Part shown: piece by piece, positions 33,822 through 42,548 of the stretch | Layout: every line of letters starts with the position of its first letter | Numbering within the stretch: position 1 is the stretch's first letter | Assembly (NCBI GenBank): GCA_036156195.1 | Contig: JAYZUZ010000011.1 | Span: 1 to 64,000 of the forward strand | From: Abyssibacter sp036156195 | GTDB lineage: Bacteria > Pseudomonadota > Gammaproteobacteria > Nevskiales > OUC007 | Reading direction: 5' to 3' | Length of the DNA stretch: 64,000 nt | Program-made: the position numbers and the translations under genes | Notes under the pieces: generated by a model | Told to the model about the DNA's origin: nothing | The model's database searches: none | Seen by the model: only the letters and a program-made list of their open reading frames with translations

Positions 33822-34544
33822 ATGACCGACACACTCGTCACCTACGACCTGCAGGATGGCGTCGCCACGCTGACGCTGGACGACGGCAAGCGCAATGCCC
33901 TGTCACCCGCCATGCTTGAAGCCCTTTACGCGGCATTCGACCGAGCCGAGGCCGACAAGGCACCAGTCATTCTCACGGGCCGCGAGACGGTGTTCTCTGC
34001 AGGTTTCGACCTCAAGGTCATGAAATCAGGCGGCCCGCAAACGCTGAAGATGCTGCGCCTGGGCTACCTGCTCAGCGCACGTGTTCTGGAGTACCCCTAC
34101 CCGGTCGTTGCCGCCTGTAATGGCCATGTACTGGCCATGGGCGTGTTCCTGATGCTGGCCTGCGACTATGTGATCGGCACCCGCGGCGACTTCAAGGTCT
34201 CCGCCAACGAAGTCGCCCTGGGTCTGACCATGCCACGCGTCGGCGCCGCGATGCTCGCGCATCGGCTGACGCCCGCGGCCTATCAGCGCGCGGTGAACCT
34301 GTCGGAATTCTTTGATGTGGACGCCGCCCTCCAGGCCGGATTCTTTGATCGCCTCGTCGACGGCGCCGAGCTGATGTCCAGCGCGCAGGCCCTGGCGGCG
34401 CAGCTCGGTGAGCTGGATATGCGTGCCCACGCCGCCAGCAAGCGACGCATCCGTCACGATCTGATCAAGGGGATTCGCCGCCAGGTCAAACTCGACCTGG
34501 CCGACGCGGTGATGCTGGGACTGCGGGGGCGCAGGACCCGCTAG
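33822..34544 (+). CDS. Enoyl-CoA hydratase/isomerase (crotonase) family protein
   Basis: This 240-residue crotonase-fold protein has an oxyanion-hole segment at FSAGFDLKVM and the second at CNGHVLAMGVFLMLACDYVIGTRGDFKVSANEV. The catalytic Glu positions of hydratases (usually E144/E164) seem only partly kept: NEVALGL supplies one Glu and TPAAYQ the region of the second. It may therefore be an isomerase or another crotonase rather than a hydratase. It presumably acts in fatty acid or aromatic CoA catabolism. AGGAA precedes the ATG. Confidence 0.9.
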   Translation: MTDTLVTYDLQDGVATLTLDDGKRNALSPAMLEALYAAFDRAEADKAPVILTGRETVFSAGFDLKVMKSGGPQTLKMLRLGYLLSARVLEYPYPVVAACNGHVLAMGVFLMLACDYVIGTRGDFKVSANEVALGLTMPRVGAAMLAHRLTPAAYQRAVNLSEFFDVDAALQAGFFDRLVDGAELMSSAQALAAQLGELDMRAHAASKRRIRHDLIKGIRRQVKLDLADAVMLGLRGRRTR

Positions 34545-34568
34545 CGGGAACGCCGCTGCACACTCAGG

Positions 34569-34892
34569 ATGATCGTGCTCCCCCAGTTCGAGGACCTGAC
34601 TCGCACCGCCCTTGACGAATGTGTGCTCGACCATCTGCGCGTGGCGGTGAATCGTGGTCTCAGCGGGCTGGAAGCGCGGGCGCTACTTGCCTCCGTGCAG
34701 GCTGCACCCGGGTTTTGCGACGCGGCTTTTGCAGCCACCATCCAACGACTCGTAGAGCGCCACGTCATCGTGCCGAAGCAGCGTGACGGCCAGTGGTTTC
34801 TGGATATCACCCTGCGTGCGGCGCAGTGGATGAAGGACAACAACACTGACGAACCCGCATCGCCGGCACCTCAGCCACGCCGAGAAGCCTGA
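34569..34892 (+). CDS. Small hypothetical protein, possibly winged-helix
   Basis: This 107-residue protein starts at ATG 34569, 24 bases after the crotonase stop and likely co-transcribed with it. The sequence (LSGLEARALLASVQAAPGFCDAAFAATIQRLVERHVIVPKQRDGQWFLDITL) has the helix-helix-wing look of a winged helix. There is no firm family. The C-terminal tail is Pro/Ala-rich. Its stop overlaps the start of a strong hairpin. Confidence 0.65.
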   Translation: MIVLPQFEDLTRTALDECVLDHLRVAVNRGLSGLEARALLASVQAAPGFCDAAFAATIQRLVERHVIVPKQRDGQWFLDITLRAAQWMKDNNTDEPASPAPQPRREA

Positions 34893-34920
34893 CCGCGCTG
34901 GCTGGGCCGCCAGCGCGGTC
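34891..34920. terminator. Perfect 12-bp hairpin between convergent genes
   Basis: GACCGCGCTGGC (34891-34902) and GCCAGCGCGGTC (34909-34920) are perfect reverse complements around a 6-base loop. It lies between the plus gene ending at 34892 and the minus gene ending at 34938, so it is a shared terminator. Confidence 0.7.
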
Positions 34921-34937
34921 AAACCATCCGGAACGCG

Positions 34938-37094
34938 CTAAAAGCTCTCCGACACGGGGGGTTCGCCCAGCGGCTCACCGCCCGGCCCGGCGCTGTAGTC
35001 CAGCCACGGCACGGTGGGGCCCATGCCCTCGCCCGGCACGGAAAAATCACAGACGCCGGTCGGGAAGACGGCCTCCAGCGTCGCCCACTCCTCGTCGGTG
35101 AACTGGATCGGGAAGTAATCCGAACGACGATGCGGCTTGAGTTGGCATTTGATGACATCGTCGGTAAACGGCATGCCGGCCTCGATCCGCGGACTGGTGT
35201 AGCTCTCCACCGTGGCATCGCAGACCGAAGCGTCGATATCGGTTCCTGCACCATTGGTGCAGCGGTCCGGCGGCGCATGGTCGACCAGCTTCTGCGGGTA
35301 TGGCACGTCACGGTCATCAGCCTGCACCGCATCGAGCCATTGGCTCATCGCAACGATGCCGTCCTCGGTGAAGCCGGTATCGCCCAGCAGGACGATTGGG
35401 CCGCGCCAGAGCACCTGATTGCCGGCGCCTCCATGCTCACGCTCCAGCCGTGCCCGTACGACATAGGTCCGGTACACATCGTGGAAAACACCCGGATCGG
35501 GGCCACGCAAATCGATGATGGCCGTCTGGTTCAGGTTGCTGCCGGTGTTCACGCCGCCGCTGCGGTAGATCCGCTCCAGCGCAAAGTCGTCCGCTGCGCC
35601 GCGCTCGGCAATGGGCTGACGATCAATGTCGAAGCCGCCCACTTTGACGTTCAGGTCGATGTACTGGGCTTTGCTCAGCGTACCGGCCATGAGCCCGTTC
35701 AAACCGTATTGCACCCCGATGTTGTCGGAGGGCACGCCGGTAAATCCGTGACCGACGGCCTGTTCCACGCTGTTCCAGTCTTCAGGAGGCCGGCGACCCA
35801 GCACGTTGACCCAGTACTCGGCCAGGCTGCAGCGCACACCGCTGGGATTGGTCTCGGCATCGTAGACCTGCTCCGGCGGCACGCCGGGGCATTCGCGGGA
35901 GACATCACCGCCGTCCGAAATCACTTCGGTAAACGTGATGGGGTTAAGCGGATTGATGTGCCCGATCGCCGCCTGCATCGCCGGCAAGTCCCAGACCACG
36001 CCGGGGACCCAGCGCGTGGGATCCTCCAAATAGGCCCGCAGCAACTTGTAGTCGGAATACTGGATTCCCGAAGACCAGGCATCGGCAAAACTGCAGGCCG
36101 GCGTGATGCCCTGATAAAGGCCCGGGTAGGCATTGGCCACCCATTGCTGCGCCAGCGCCCCGCCCGAGCAACCGCTGCCGATGGTGTAGCGCAGGTCGCC
36201 CACTGTCTCGATCACGTGCTCCTTGGCCATGATCATGGCTTCGGCCTGGACCACCATGTTGCAGTTGTGGCCCGAGTTGTTCAGCGCGTGCGACATGGTC
36301 GCGTAGCCCAGGCCCAGAATGGTTTCGTCCATGATGTCCGGCGCCTCGGCCATCTGGTATTCGGTGTGGCAGCTGGCCCCGTGGTAAATCACCATCTTGC
36401 GATTAAACCCGGCCGGCGGTGCCCAGGGCGCAACTTGCTCTGCCGGGTCCCACAACACGGCAAAACGGTATTCGTCGCGGTTCATGTGGCCGGTCTCCAC
36501 CCGCACGATGAAGGGCACGGTCTCGCCGGCATCGGTGGTGGTCATGGCCACATCGCCGGGCGGATTGTCCGGGTCGTAGGCCGAAAAGCCGCCGCTGCTC
36601 GATACGTACTGGAAGCTCACCGTGGCTTCACGGTTGCACTGGGCGTCCTCGACGTCACCGGCGCATTGCCAGGGCTGAATCTGCGGACCGGAGAACACGG
36701 GGCCTCCGATGGGGTGATTGGTAAGGGTCATGCGCTGGCGACCGGCACCGGGCAGGATCGCCGTGACCTCGTTGTCGCCCAGTTGCAGGCCGGTGAGCAG
36801 GCCCATGTAACGTCCATTGCCACGCAGGGCGAACTGATCGGTGACCGAGCGGCCATCGACCGACACGCTGACCATCGCCGGGTCAACACCGTCGGGCAGC
36901 ACGATCTCGGCCAAGGCATTGCCACCACTGATGAGATCCGCCCGGTTGGACAGCACCCGAATCGCGGGCTCGCCGGTGGCAATGGGCGGACCGGACGCGG
37001 CGGCCCGCTCTGCCTCCGGCACGCTGCTCTGGCAACCCATTAGCAGCCCGGCGGCCGCCCACGCTGCAAGCACGCCTGCAAAGCTCGTCTTCAT
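34938..37094 (-). CDS. DUF6351-family lipoprotein (alpha/beta-hydrolase-like)
   Basis: This 718-residue lipoprotein (AAGLLMGCQSS, lipobox ending at C21) matches DUF6351: NRADLISGGNALAEIVLP, LRGNGRYMGLLTGLQLGDN, NHPIGGPVFSGPQIQPWQC, and a GSGCSGGALAQQW nucleophile-elbow-like motif (S310). The last resembles tannase/feruloyl esterase type hydrolases. Several cysteines suggest disulfides. A strong GGGGGAGAC site precedes the ATG. A dyad at 37272-37284 lies upstream. Substrate unknown; an ester or polymer is likely. Confidence 0.85.
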   Translation of the reverse strand: MKTSFAGVLAAWAAAGLLMGCQSSVPEAERAAASGPPIATGEPAIRVLSNRADLISGGNALAEIVLPDGVDPAMVSVSVDGRSVTDQFALRGNGRYMGLLTGLQLGDNEVTAILPGAGRQRMTLTNHPIGGPVFSGPQIQPWQCAGDVEDAQCNREATVSFQYVSSSGGFSAYDPDNPPGDVAMTTTDAGETVPFIVRVETGHMNRDEYRFAVLWDPAEQVAPWAPPAGFNRKMVIYHGASCHTEYQMAEAPDIMDETILGLGYATMSHALNNSGHNCNMVVQAEAMIMAKEHVIETVGDLRYTIGSGCSGGALAQQWVANAYPGLYQGITPACSFADAWSSGIQYSDYKLLRAYLEDPTRWVPGVVWDLPAMQAAIGHINPLNPITFTEVISDGGDVSRECPGVPPEQVYDAETNPSGVRCSLAEYWVNVLGRRPPEDWNSVEQAVGHGFTGVPSDNIGVQYGLNGLMAGTLSKAQYIDLNVKVGGFDIDRQPIAERGAADDFALERIYRSGGVNTGSNLNQTAIIDLRGPDPGVFHDVYRTYVVRARLEREHGGAGNQVLWRGPIVLLGDTGFTEDGIVAMSQWLDAVQADDRDVPYPQKLVDHAPPDRCTNGAGTDIDASVCDATVESYTSPRIEAGMPFTDDVIKCQLKPHRRSDYFPIQFTDEEWATLEAVFPTGVCDFSVPGEGMGPTVPWLDYSAGPGGEPLGEPPVSESF

Positions 37095-37427
37095 GTCTCC
37101 CCCATGGCGCGAATTGTTTGCGCCTGTTTGTCGGTACCCAGTGTCGGGGCACCCTTCGCTTCGGTCGCCCTGGAGCCACCGTCCTCACACCGGTTGGGCC
37201 ATCGGTCCGGCGCCAAGGCCGACCCGATCACCCGCTGTTCCGCCGTCTTGTCGCGGCGGGTATACAGCTTGTTTACCTGGTAAAGAAATCATGAAGCCGA
37301 ACGCCTGTCAAAGCGACGCCGACGATTGGCAAACCGCGACGGGGCGACGCACTGCAATGGCTGTCCGGGCCGCCCTTCCAGGGACAACCCGCTATGCTCT
37401 GCGGCCATCGTGGAACCCACAGACACC
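37095..37427. other. Intergenic region between divergent DUF6351 and hotdog genes
   Basis: This 333-base stretch separates divergent genes and has no convincing ORF. It contains a perfect 13-base dyad TTTACC-T-GGTAAA at 37272-37284, set in an AT-richer patch. This is a candidate operator or promoter site for either gene. Confidence 0.5.
37272..37284. promoter_or_regulatory. Operator-like palindrome TTTACC-T-GGTAAA
   Basis: A perfect 6+1+6 dyad, AT-rich in a GC-rich context, lies about 180 bases from the DUF6351 start and 144 bases from the hotdog start. The size suits a TetR-, GntR- or FadR-like dimer. The regulator is not identified. Confidence 0.4.
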
Positions 37428-37976
37428 ATGACACTCAGTAACCGAATTCAATCCGCTGGACGCATGGCCCTGGCACAGGCGCGTGAGGCCGGCCTGCCAA
37501 TCGATGCGGCCGAACAGACGTTTGCCGACAGCATTCGTCCACGGCTGGTGCAGCTGCTGTCGCCACTGGCCATCCCGTTCATCCGCAGAACCGGCGTACG
37601 CGTGACCGAACTGGAACGGGGTCGGGTGGTGGCGCGCATGCCGCTCAAGGGCAACGTCAACCATATCGGCACCATGTACGCCGGTGCGCTGTTCACGCTT
37701 GCGGAGTTCGCTGGAGGGCCGCTGATGCTGGCGACTTACGGCATGACCCGGTTCATCCCGATCGTGACGGACATGCGTATCGAGTTCATCAAGGTCGCGA
37801 AGAGCGCAGTCACCGTCGAGCTGCGCATGGATGCCGACGAGATCCAACGGGTGGAGTCCGAGACTCTGGCCACCGGCAAGGCGGAATTCACACTGCAGGG
37901 CGAACTACGCAACCGTGACGGCGAACGGGTCGCCCGTAGTACGGCGGTTTATCAAATGCGCCCCAGACGGCGTTAG
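37428..37976 (+). CDS. Hotdog-fold thioesterase-like protein (YiiD_C/PaaI type)
   Basis: The start is ATG 37428 (MTLSNRIQSAGRMALAQ); the longer frame from 37326 is not protein-like. The product of 182 residues has a hotdog core, GRVVARMPLKGNVNHIGTMYAGALFTLAEFAGGPL, with the NHIGTMYAG helix typical of DUF4442/YiiD C-terminal thioesterases. It may act on acyl-CoA. Its 3' end overlaps the convergent 108-aa gene by 4 bases. Confidence 0.85.
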   Translation: MTLSNRIQSAGRMALAQAREAGLPIDAAEQTFADSIRPRLVQLLSPLAIPFIRRTGVRVTELERGRVVARMPLKGNVNHIGTMYAGALFTLAEFAGGPLMLATYGMTRFIPIVTDMRIEFIKVAKSAVTVELRMDADEIQRVESETLATGKAEFTLQGELRNRDGERVARSTAVYQMRPRRR

Positions 37977-38299
37977 GGAGACACGGACCAGATGAGTCCG
38001 GTCAGCAGTCGCCAGGCCTGACGCAGCGGCCCCGGCATGGCGGCGCAGGCCATCGCGCGGGCGTAACCGGTCTCCGTCAACGACAAGTAGAGCTCGCCGT
38101 CGTGCAGGTCGGATTCGAAGACGCCTTGCAGCACCAGGGCACCCAAGGCTTCGCCGAAATGTTCCAGATCCTGCTGTTGATGGTCCAGCGCCTCGTAAAG
38201 CGAATGCACACGCAGCTTGCCGTTTTGACCAATGTGGAGAGCATTGACCGTCTGCAGGATGTGGTCGCAAAGCGATGCGCTGGCCGAGGGGGTGTTCAC
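37973..38299 (-). CDS. Hypothetical protein, 108 aa
   Basis: No family is recognised. The sequence is helical (DHILQTVNALHIGQNGKLRVHSLYEALDHQQQDLEHFGEALGALVLQGVFE) with a winged-helix feel (ELYLSLTETGYARAMA). It overlaps the convergent hotdog gene by 4 bases at its 3' end. Coding potential looks good and the frame is uninterrupted. Confidence 0.6.
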   Translation of the reverse strand: MNTPSASASLCDHILQTVNALHIGQNGKLRVHSLYEALDHQQQDLEHFGEALGALVLQGVFESDLHDGELYLSLTETGYARAMACAAMPGPLRQAWRLLTGLIWSVSP

Positions 38300-38384
38300 G
38301 GTGCAGTCGTGGAGGTCATACGTGGCCTGTCATCGGCCTGTGTACCGGGAACTTAAGGGCGCCATGCCCATCGCAGCTCGCCGG

Positions 38385-38762
38385 TTAGGGCAGCCAGCAG
38401 TCCAGCCCATCCAGGCCCATGTGAATCAGCAACCCGGTTGCGACCACACGCAGTGCGGGGACGATAAGCGCCAAGCCATACACCGCGATGGCCGGCCACT
38501 GATGCAGGGGGTGAAAACCGATGCTGCAACGTCCCGGATCGAAGATCGGATCGGCCAGTAAGTGGTCGAGATCAACCAGCATCGTCAGCGCCATGATCAT
38601 CCACGCCCGCTGCCAGCGAGGACGGAAGATCGCAAGTGCGACCAGCCCCGGCACGATGAAATGCAGCGGCAGATGAAGATAGGAAAAGACCAATGGACCA
38701 CCCTGGGGAAGCGCTGATTGATTCGCAGCACTCAATGGCGGCCCGACAGGCGTCCCAGCCAA
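38385..38762 (-). CDS. DUF6122 family membrane protein
   Basis: This protein of up to 125 residues has three to four hydrophobic helices: LHLPLHFIVPGLVALAIF, AWMIMALTMLVDLDHLLADPIFDPGRCSIGFHPLH, and a C-terminal helix. The MLVDLDHLLADP and RCSIGFHPLH motifs, with conserved Asp and His, are characteristic of DUF6122 and may bind metal. The true start may be internal, just before SYLHLP. It follows the PAP2 gene on the same strand and may be co-transcribed. Confidence 0.85.
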   Translation of the reverse strand: MAGTPVGPPLSAANQSALPQGGPLVFSYLHLPLHFIVPGLVALAIFRPRWQRAWMIMALTMLVDLDHLLADPIFDPGRCSIGFHPLHQWPAIAVYGLALIVPALRVVATGLLIHMGLDGLDCWLP

Positions 38763-38796
38763 CCCGGCGCTGTGTTCAGTGCGTCAGGCCGCCGGT

Positions 38797-39675
38797 TTAA
38801 CCGGCTGCCCGACGATGATGCCGCAGCCATTCGGTGAGCGTAAAACCGGCGAGCAACCAGAATCCGCCCACCAACAATCCAGCCAGGATATCGCTGGCAA
38901 AGTGCACACTGAGGACCATGCGGCTGGCGGCAATCAGCGCGACCAGCATGGTGGCCCAAAACCCCAGCTCAAAACGCTGTTGCGGTGTTCGTAAATCGCG
39001 GGCGATGGCGTAGGCGACAAATCCGTAAACAGCCAGGGCCCCGGTGGCATGTGCGCTCGGAAACGACGGAGAGCTGGCCTCCACAAAGGTCAGAAACTCA
39101 GGCCGAGGACGATTCACCAGAAACTTGCCCGCCCATGTCACGGACTGCGAGCCGACGATGGTGAGCAGCAGCCCTGGAATAAACACCGCACGGCGATCGG
39201 CCCATAAAAAACCTATCGCGACCAACGTCACTGCGGCCAGTGTTTCGGTGTTGCCCAGGCCCGTGATCCAGGCGAAGACTCGCACCACTGGGTCGGCCCG
39301 GATGCTGTTCAGCGCCTGGTTGATCCGCGTATCCCAGGCGAACAAGTCCTCGCCCTCCGCCAGATCGTCCAGCAAGCCCACGCCCAGACTGGCCAGATAA
39401 ATGGAGAGCAGGACCAACAGGGTCAGGGGCAAACCGGGAAATGTCCGTGGCTCTAACCGCGCAGCCAGTCGACCCGTCAGCCATGGCCAGCGATTCGATG
39501 CCCACAACCACGCGGCGCGTGGCCCCGGAACCTGCATGAGCCACTGGGCCAGTCTGGGGCTGTGTCGGGCGATGCGCCAAATCCAGCCTGCGATCAGGCG
39601 CAAGAGCAGCAGCAGTAGCGCAAGGCTCATGAGCAGGAGCCAGGAGGCGTCTAACGACATCAATCGTTCAGTCAT
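38797..39675 (-). CDS. PAP2-family phosphatase
   Basis: This 292-residue integral membrane phosphatase shows the three PAP2 signatures: KFLVNRPRP (KxxxxxxRP), FPSAHATGA (PSGH variant PSAH), and SRMVLSVHFASDILAG (SRxxxxxHxxxD). About six transmembrane helices are present, with an N-terminal extension of about 80 residues. It likely dephosphorylates phosphatidic acid, undecaprenyl diphosphate or a related lipid phosphate in the envelope. It is divergent from the DUF1206 gene (40-base gap). Confidence 0.92.
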   Translation of the reverse strand: MTERLMSLDASWLLLMSLALLLLLLRLIAGWIWRIARHSPRLAQWLMQVPGPRAAWLWASNRWPWLTGRLAARLEPRTFPGLPLTLLVLLSIYLASLGVGLLDDLAEGEDLFAWDTRINQALNSIRADPVVRVFAWITGLGNTETLAAVTLVAIGFLWADRRAVFIPGLLLTIVGSQSVTWAGKFLVNRPRPEFLTFVEASSPSFPSAHATGALAVYGFVAYAIARDLRTPQQRFELGFWATMLVALIAASRMVLSVHFASDILAGLLVGGFWLLAGFTLTEWLRHHRRAAG

Positions 39676-39715
39676 CGTTTAACGCACGTGGGCGAACTCT
39701 ATACGATACGACCGC

Positions 39716-40513
39716 ATGACCTCGCCGAGTTCACTGGTTCGCCTACTCGCCCGCATGGGCTACACCGCCCGCGGACTGGTGTATCTCGTGGTCGGCGGAC
39801 TGACACTGCAAGCCGCATTGGACCTGGAAGAGCCCGCTGACACCCGCGATGCGCTCCAAACCTTGTTTGCCCAATCGTTCGGAACACCGCTGTTGATTGG
39901 CTTGGCAGCAGGACTGGTGGGCTATGCCGTTTGGCGCGCCGTGCAAAGTCTGCTGGACGTCGACAATCACGGCCACGACCCACGCAGCCTCTGTATCCGC
40001 GCCGCCCTACTGGTCAGTGCAGCACTGCATCTCGGCCTGGCGTGGGCCTGCATCGAAATCGCCTTGCAACTGGGTTCCGGCGGCAGCCAGCCCGCTCGGC
40101 AGGTCGCGCGTCAGGTTGTGGACTGGCCCGCCGGCGACTGGCTGCTCATGGGCGGGGGGCTGGCCATTTTCATTGCGGGCGCGGCGCACATCTACAAAGG
40201 CGCCTCGGGTGGCTTTCGCGACTGGTTCGACGCCAGCGATCGCGCGCTGCTTTGGATTGATCCGCTGAGCCGATTTGGCCTCTGCGCCCGAGGGCTGATT
40301 TTTCTGGTGGTCGGTGGCTTCACCATCTACGCCGGTCAGTACGTGGAACCCGACGCTGTTCGCGGTATGCGCGGTGCTTTGCAGTGGATCCAGGCACGTG
40401 CATTTGGACGGCTTTGGCTGGGGCTGTTCGGGGTCGGGCTGCTGGCGTTTGGCCTGTACAGCATGACCGAAGCCTGGGTGCGACGCGTGGGGCTCTCCCC
40501 ACACAAGCAGTAA
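39716..40513 (+). CDS. DUF1206 membrane protein
   Basis: This 265-residue protein is built from three repeats of a two-helix DUF1206 unit: GYTARGLVYLVVGGLTLQAAL, LCIRAALLVSAALHLGLAW, and GLCARGLIFLVVGGFTIYAG. The A-RG-iyl-vG signature occurs at the start of the first and third. It has six transmembrane helices in all. Function is unknown. It is convergent with the first DUF839 gene across 230 bases in which nothing convincing is seen apart from the short dyad GGTGTGT-CC-ACACACC (40522-40537). Confidence 0.9.
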   Translation: MTSPSSLVRLLARMGYTARGLVYLVVGGLTLQAALDLEEPADTRDALQTLFAQSFGTPLLIGLAAGLVGYAVWRAVQSLLDVDNHGHDPRSLCIRAALLVSAALHLGLAWACIEIALQLGSGGSQPARQVARQVVDWPAGDWLLMGGGLAIFIAGAAHIYKGASGGFRDWFDASDRALLWIDPLSRFGLCARGLIFLVVGGFTIYAGQYVEPDAVRGMRGALQWIQARAFGRLWLGLFGVGLLAFGLYSMTEAWVRRVGLSPHKQ

Positions 40514-40743
40514 ACCCAGTCGGTGTGTCCACACACCCACCGCATGGCGGCCCCCCTGCGGGTCCTATGCTGCATCGCGCATCCATCCGGTCACGCGCGA
40601 GGCCAGGTTCTGCACCCGGCAAAGTCTCGGCGCGCGCACAGAAGCCGGCCGCAGCTTCGCAGCGCCAACCGAAATCGCAGCAATCGCCAAACTCGGCTCT
40701 GTCAGCCAAGCCAGCGGCGAGGAGCAGATTGCCGGATAACCGC

Positions 40744-42357
40744 CTACTTCGGCCAGACACGGTCCCAAGACTCGGCCATCGCCGCTCGTGCGCGCTTGGC
40801 CCAGATCGCTGCAGCGCCTCCCAGCAAGGCTCCCACGCTGGCCGCGCCGGCCTGGGTTTCGGTCACAGTCACGTTTGGCACCGGATCCGGGTCGGGCGCT
40901 GGATCAGGGCTTGGGTCCGGGTCTGGAGCGGGGTCAGGATTCGACGCGGGTGGGGGCTCGGGCAGGGTCCGAAACGCCTCGGGAATGGTCATCTCGAAGG
41001 TCACACCGCCGCCCTCACCCTGGCCCGGCACCTGCAGACCCGGCAGCGTCGGGCCGCGCTGGCTACTGAAGTACAGCCGTGACCCATCGGGGGTGAACGC
41101 CGGACCGGTGATCTCAGACAGGCCCCGTGTGATCTGCATCAGAACCTTGGCTTCGCCATTGGGCACGATGACCACCAGACGCATGGCATCACCGTCTTCA
41201 GCCACGAGTACGTCACCAAACGGGCTCACGGTGACATTGTCGACGTCGTCGAAGCCGACCTCGAGCTGCATGTTGTCATTGTCGAACACCAGCTCGACCA
41301 GCTGATTCTCGATATCTAGCGCCCAGACGCGGTTGTCCCCTTTGGTGGCAAAGAAGATCACGCCACGGGTGGGTACGCTGCCGCCAGCCGGGACGCTGCG
41401 CAGATAGTCCGGCACTTCGTGGTACCAAAGCCCTTCGCCGCCCGCGAAGCGCGTGCCCGCCCCTGCCCCAGCCGGCGACCAGGTCACGGGCAGGGGGCTG
41501 CGGACATCAGCCGCCTCGGGGTAAGCACCGCTTTCGAACCCAAGGATGTTCATGACCTCGAGTTGCCCAGCTTCCATCGCCAGACGGGTCACGCCGTTCT
41601 CCAGCACGGTACGGTCCGACGGATCGGTGACGAAACGGTAGAAACGGCCATCTCCCGCATCCTCGGTCTCGTACACCACGTGATGGATCGGGTCGATCGC
41701 AGCCGCCTCATGGTTGAACGAGCCCAGCGCCGGCTTGACCACGGCGTCAGCGGCCGAGCCGAATGGGTCGCACTCGTAGACTTGGCCATCGGCACCGTTC
41801 TCCTCGCAGGACAGCCAGGTGCCCCAGGGCGTCGCTCCGCCCGCGCAGTTCCCACTGGTGCCGGTGAGAATGGGGTAGGCGTCGATCAGGTTGCCGTCCG
41901 CGTCGAACCGCAAGGCGCCAACCCCACCGAAGCCCGACGGCAACTCGGAGTTGGAGACATACACCCACCCCCCATCGGACTCCGACGGGAACACCGCACC
42001 GCCATCCGGAAAGATGTGCCAGTTGTAGCCCGACAGCGACGCTTCGTTGATCAGCGGGTCCAGCCCTGCGCGTGCCACCACGCGTACGTCGAAGCCAGCA
42101 GGCGCGTAAACCTCTTCGTCGATGCCCGGGATTGTGAATCCACCGACGGACTTCTTCTCCAGCGGCCCGATATTCGCCAATGGCCCCGTGGGCAAATGGA
42201 TGCCGCCGGCAGCCTGTGCATGCGCCGTTCCGGCCAGCCAGCGAGGCGCCGAGGCCGCTGCCGCGCCCATGAATACGGCTTGCAGGACAGTGCGTCGCGA
42301 CACCGTGGGCAGCAGGGCCTGCTGCGGCTTGGCAGATGAAGGTGATTGTTCGTGCAT
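40744..42357 (-). CDS. Tat-exported DUF839 (PhoX-like) protein
   Basis: The start is ATG 42357, with GGGAGGAAT before it. The N-terminus has a twin-arginine signal (VSRRTVLQAVFMGAAAASA). The body is the PhoX-like DUF839 beta-propeller: WLSCEENGADGQVYECDP, AAAIDPIHHVVYETEDAGDGRFYRFV, DNVTVSPFGDVLVAEDGDAMRL, GPAFTPDGSRLYFSSQRG. PhoX relatives are Ca/Fe-dependent alkaline phosphatases. The C-terminus has a Pro-Asp repeat linker (coded by 40881-40940), a Gly/Ala-rich hydrophobic stretch and a basic end (KRARAA), which looks like a surface-sorting tail. A paralogue lies at 48002. Confidence 0.88.
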   Translation of the reverse strand: MHEQSPSSAKPQQALLPTVSRRTVLQAVFMGAAAASAPRWLAGTAHAQAAGGIHLPTGPLANIGPLEKKSVGGFTIPGIDEEVYAPAGFDVRVVARAGLDPLINEASLSGYNWHIFPDGGAVFPSESDGGWVYVSNSELPSGFGGVGALRFDADGNLIDAYPILTGTSGNCAGGATPWGTWLSCEENGADGQVYECDPFGSAADAVVKPALGSFNHEAAAIDPIHHVVYETEDAGDGRFYRFVTDPSDRTVLENGVTRLAMEAGQLEVMNILGFESGAYPEAADVRSPLPVTWSPAGAGAGTRFAGGEGLWYHEVPDYLRSVPAGGSVPTRGVIFFATKGDNRVWALDIENQLVELVFDNDNMQLEVGFDDVDNVTVSPFGDVLVAEDGDAMRLVVIVPNGEAKVLMQITRGLSEITGPAFTPDGSRLYFSSQRGPTLPGLQVPGQGEGGGVTFEMTIPEAFRTLPEPPPASNPDPAPDPDPSPDPAPDPDPVPNVTVTETQAGAASVGALLGGAAAIWAKRARAAMAESWDRVWPK

Positions 42358-42548
42358 CGGATTCCTCCCCAGGGAACCCGCTAGACTAGGGCCTGCCCGT
42401 GACACTGACATGAAGGTCAGTGCAGACACCGGGCAAGCCCGAACCGGCCGCTACAGCCCTGGCCTGTTGCTTGCGACAGCCACCCTGCGCCGCCCCCGAA
42501 CCCACGTCCGGGCACCACGCCCGTTATTGATCCAACGCTGGACCCACC

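Noticed and set aside
35130..37043. 637-codon plus-strand ORF opposite the DUF6351 gene
   Set aside because: It is an antisense shadow of a well-supported lipoprotein gene with strong ribosome binding site; its translation is His/Gly/Arg-rich and matches no family.
40881..40940. Short tandem repeats resembling a CRISPR or minisatellite
   Set aside because: They encode the Pro-Asp linker of the DUF839 protein in frame; no spacers and no cas genes.
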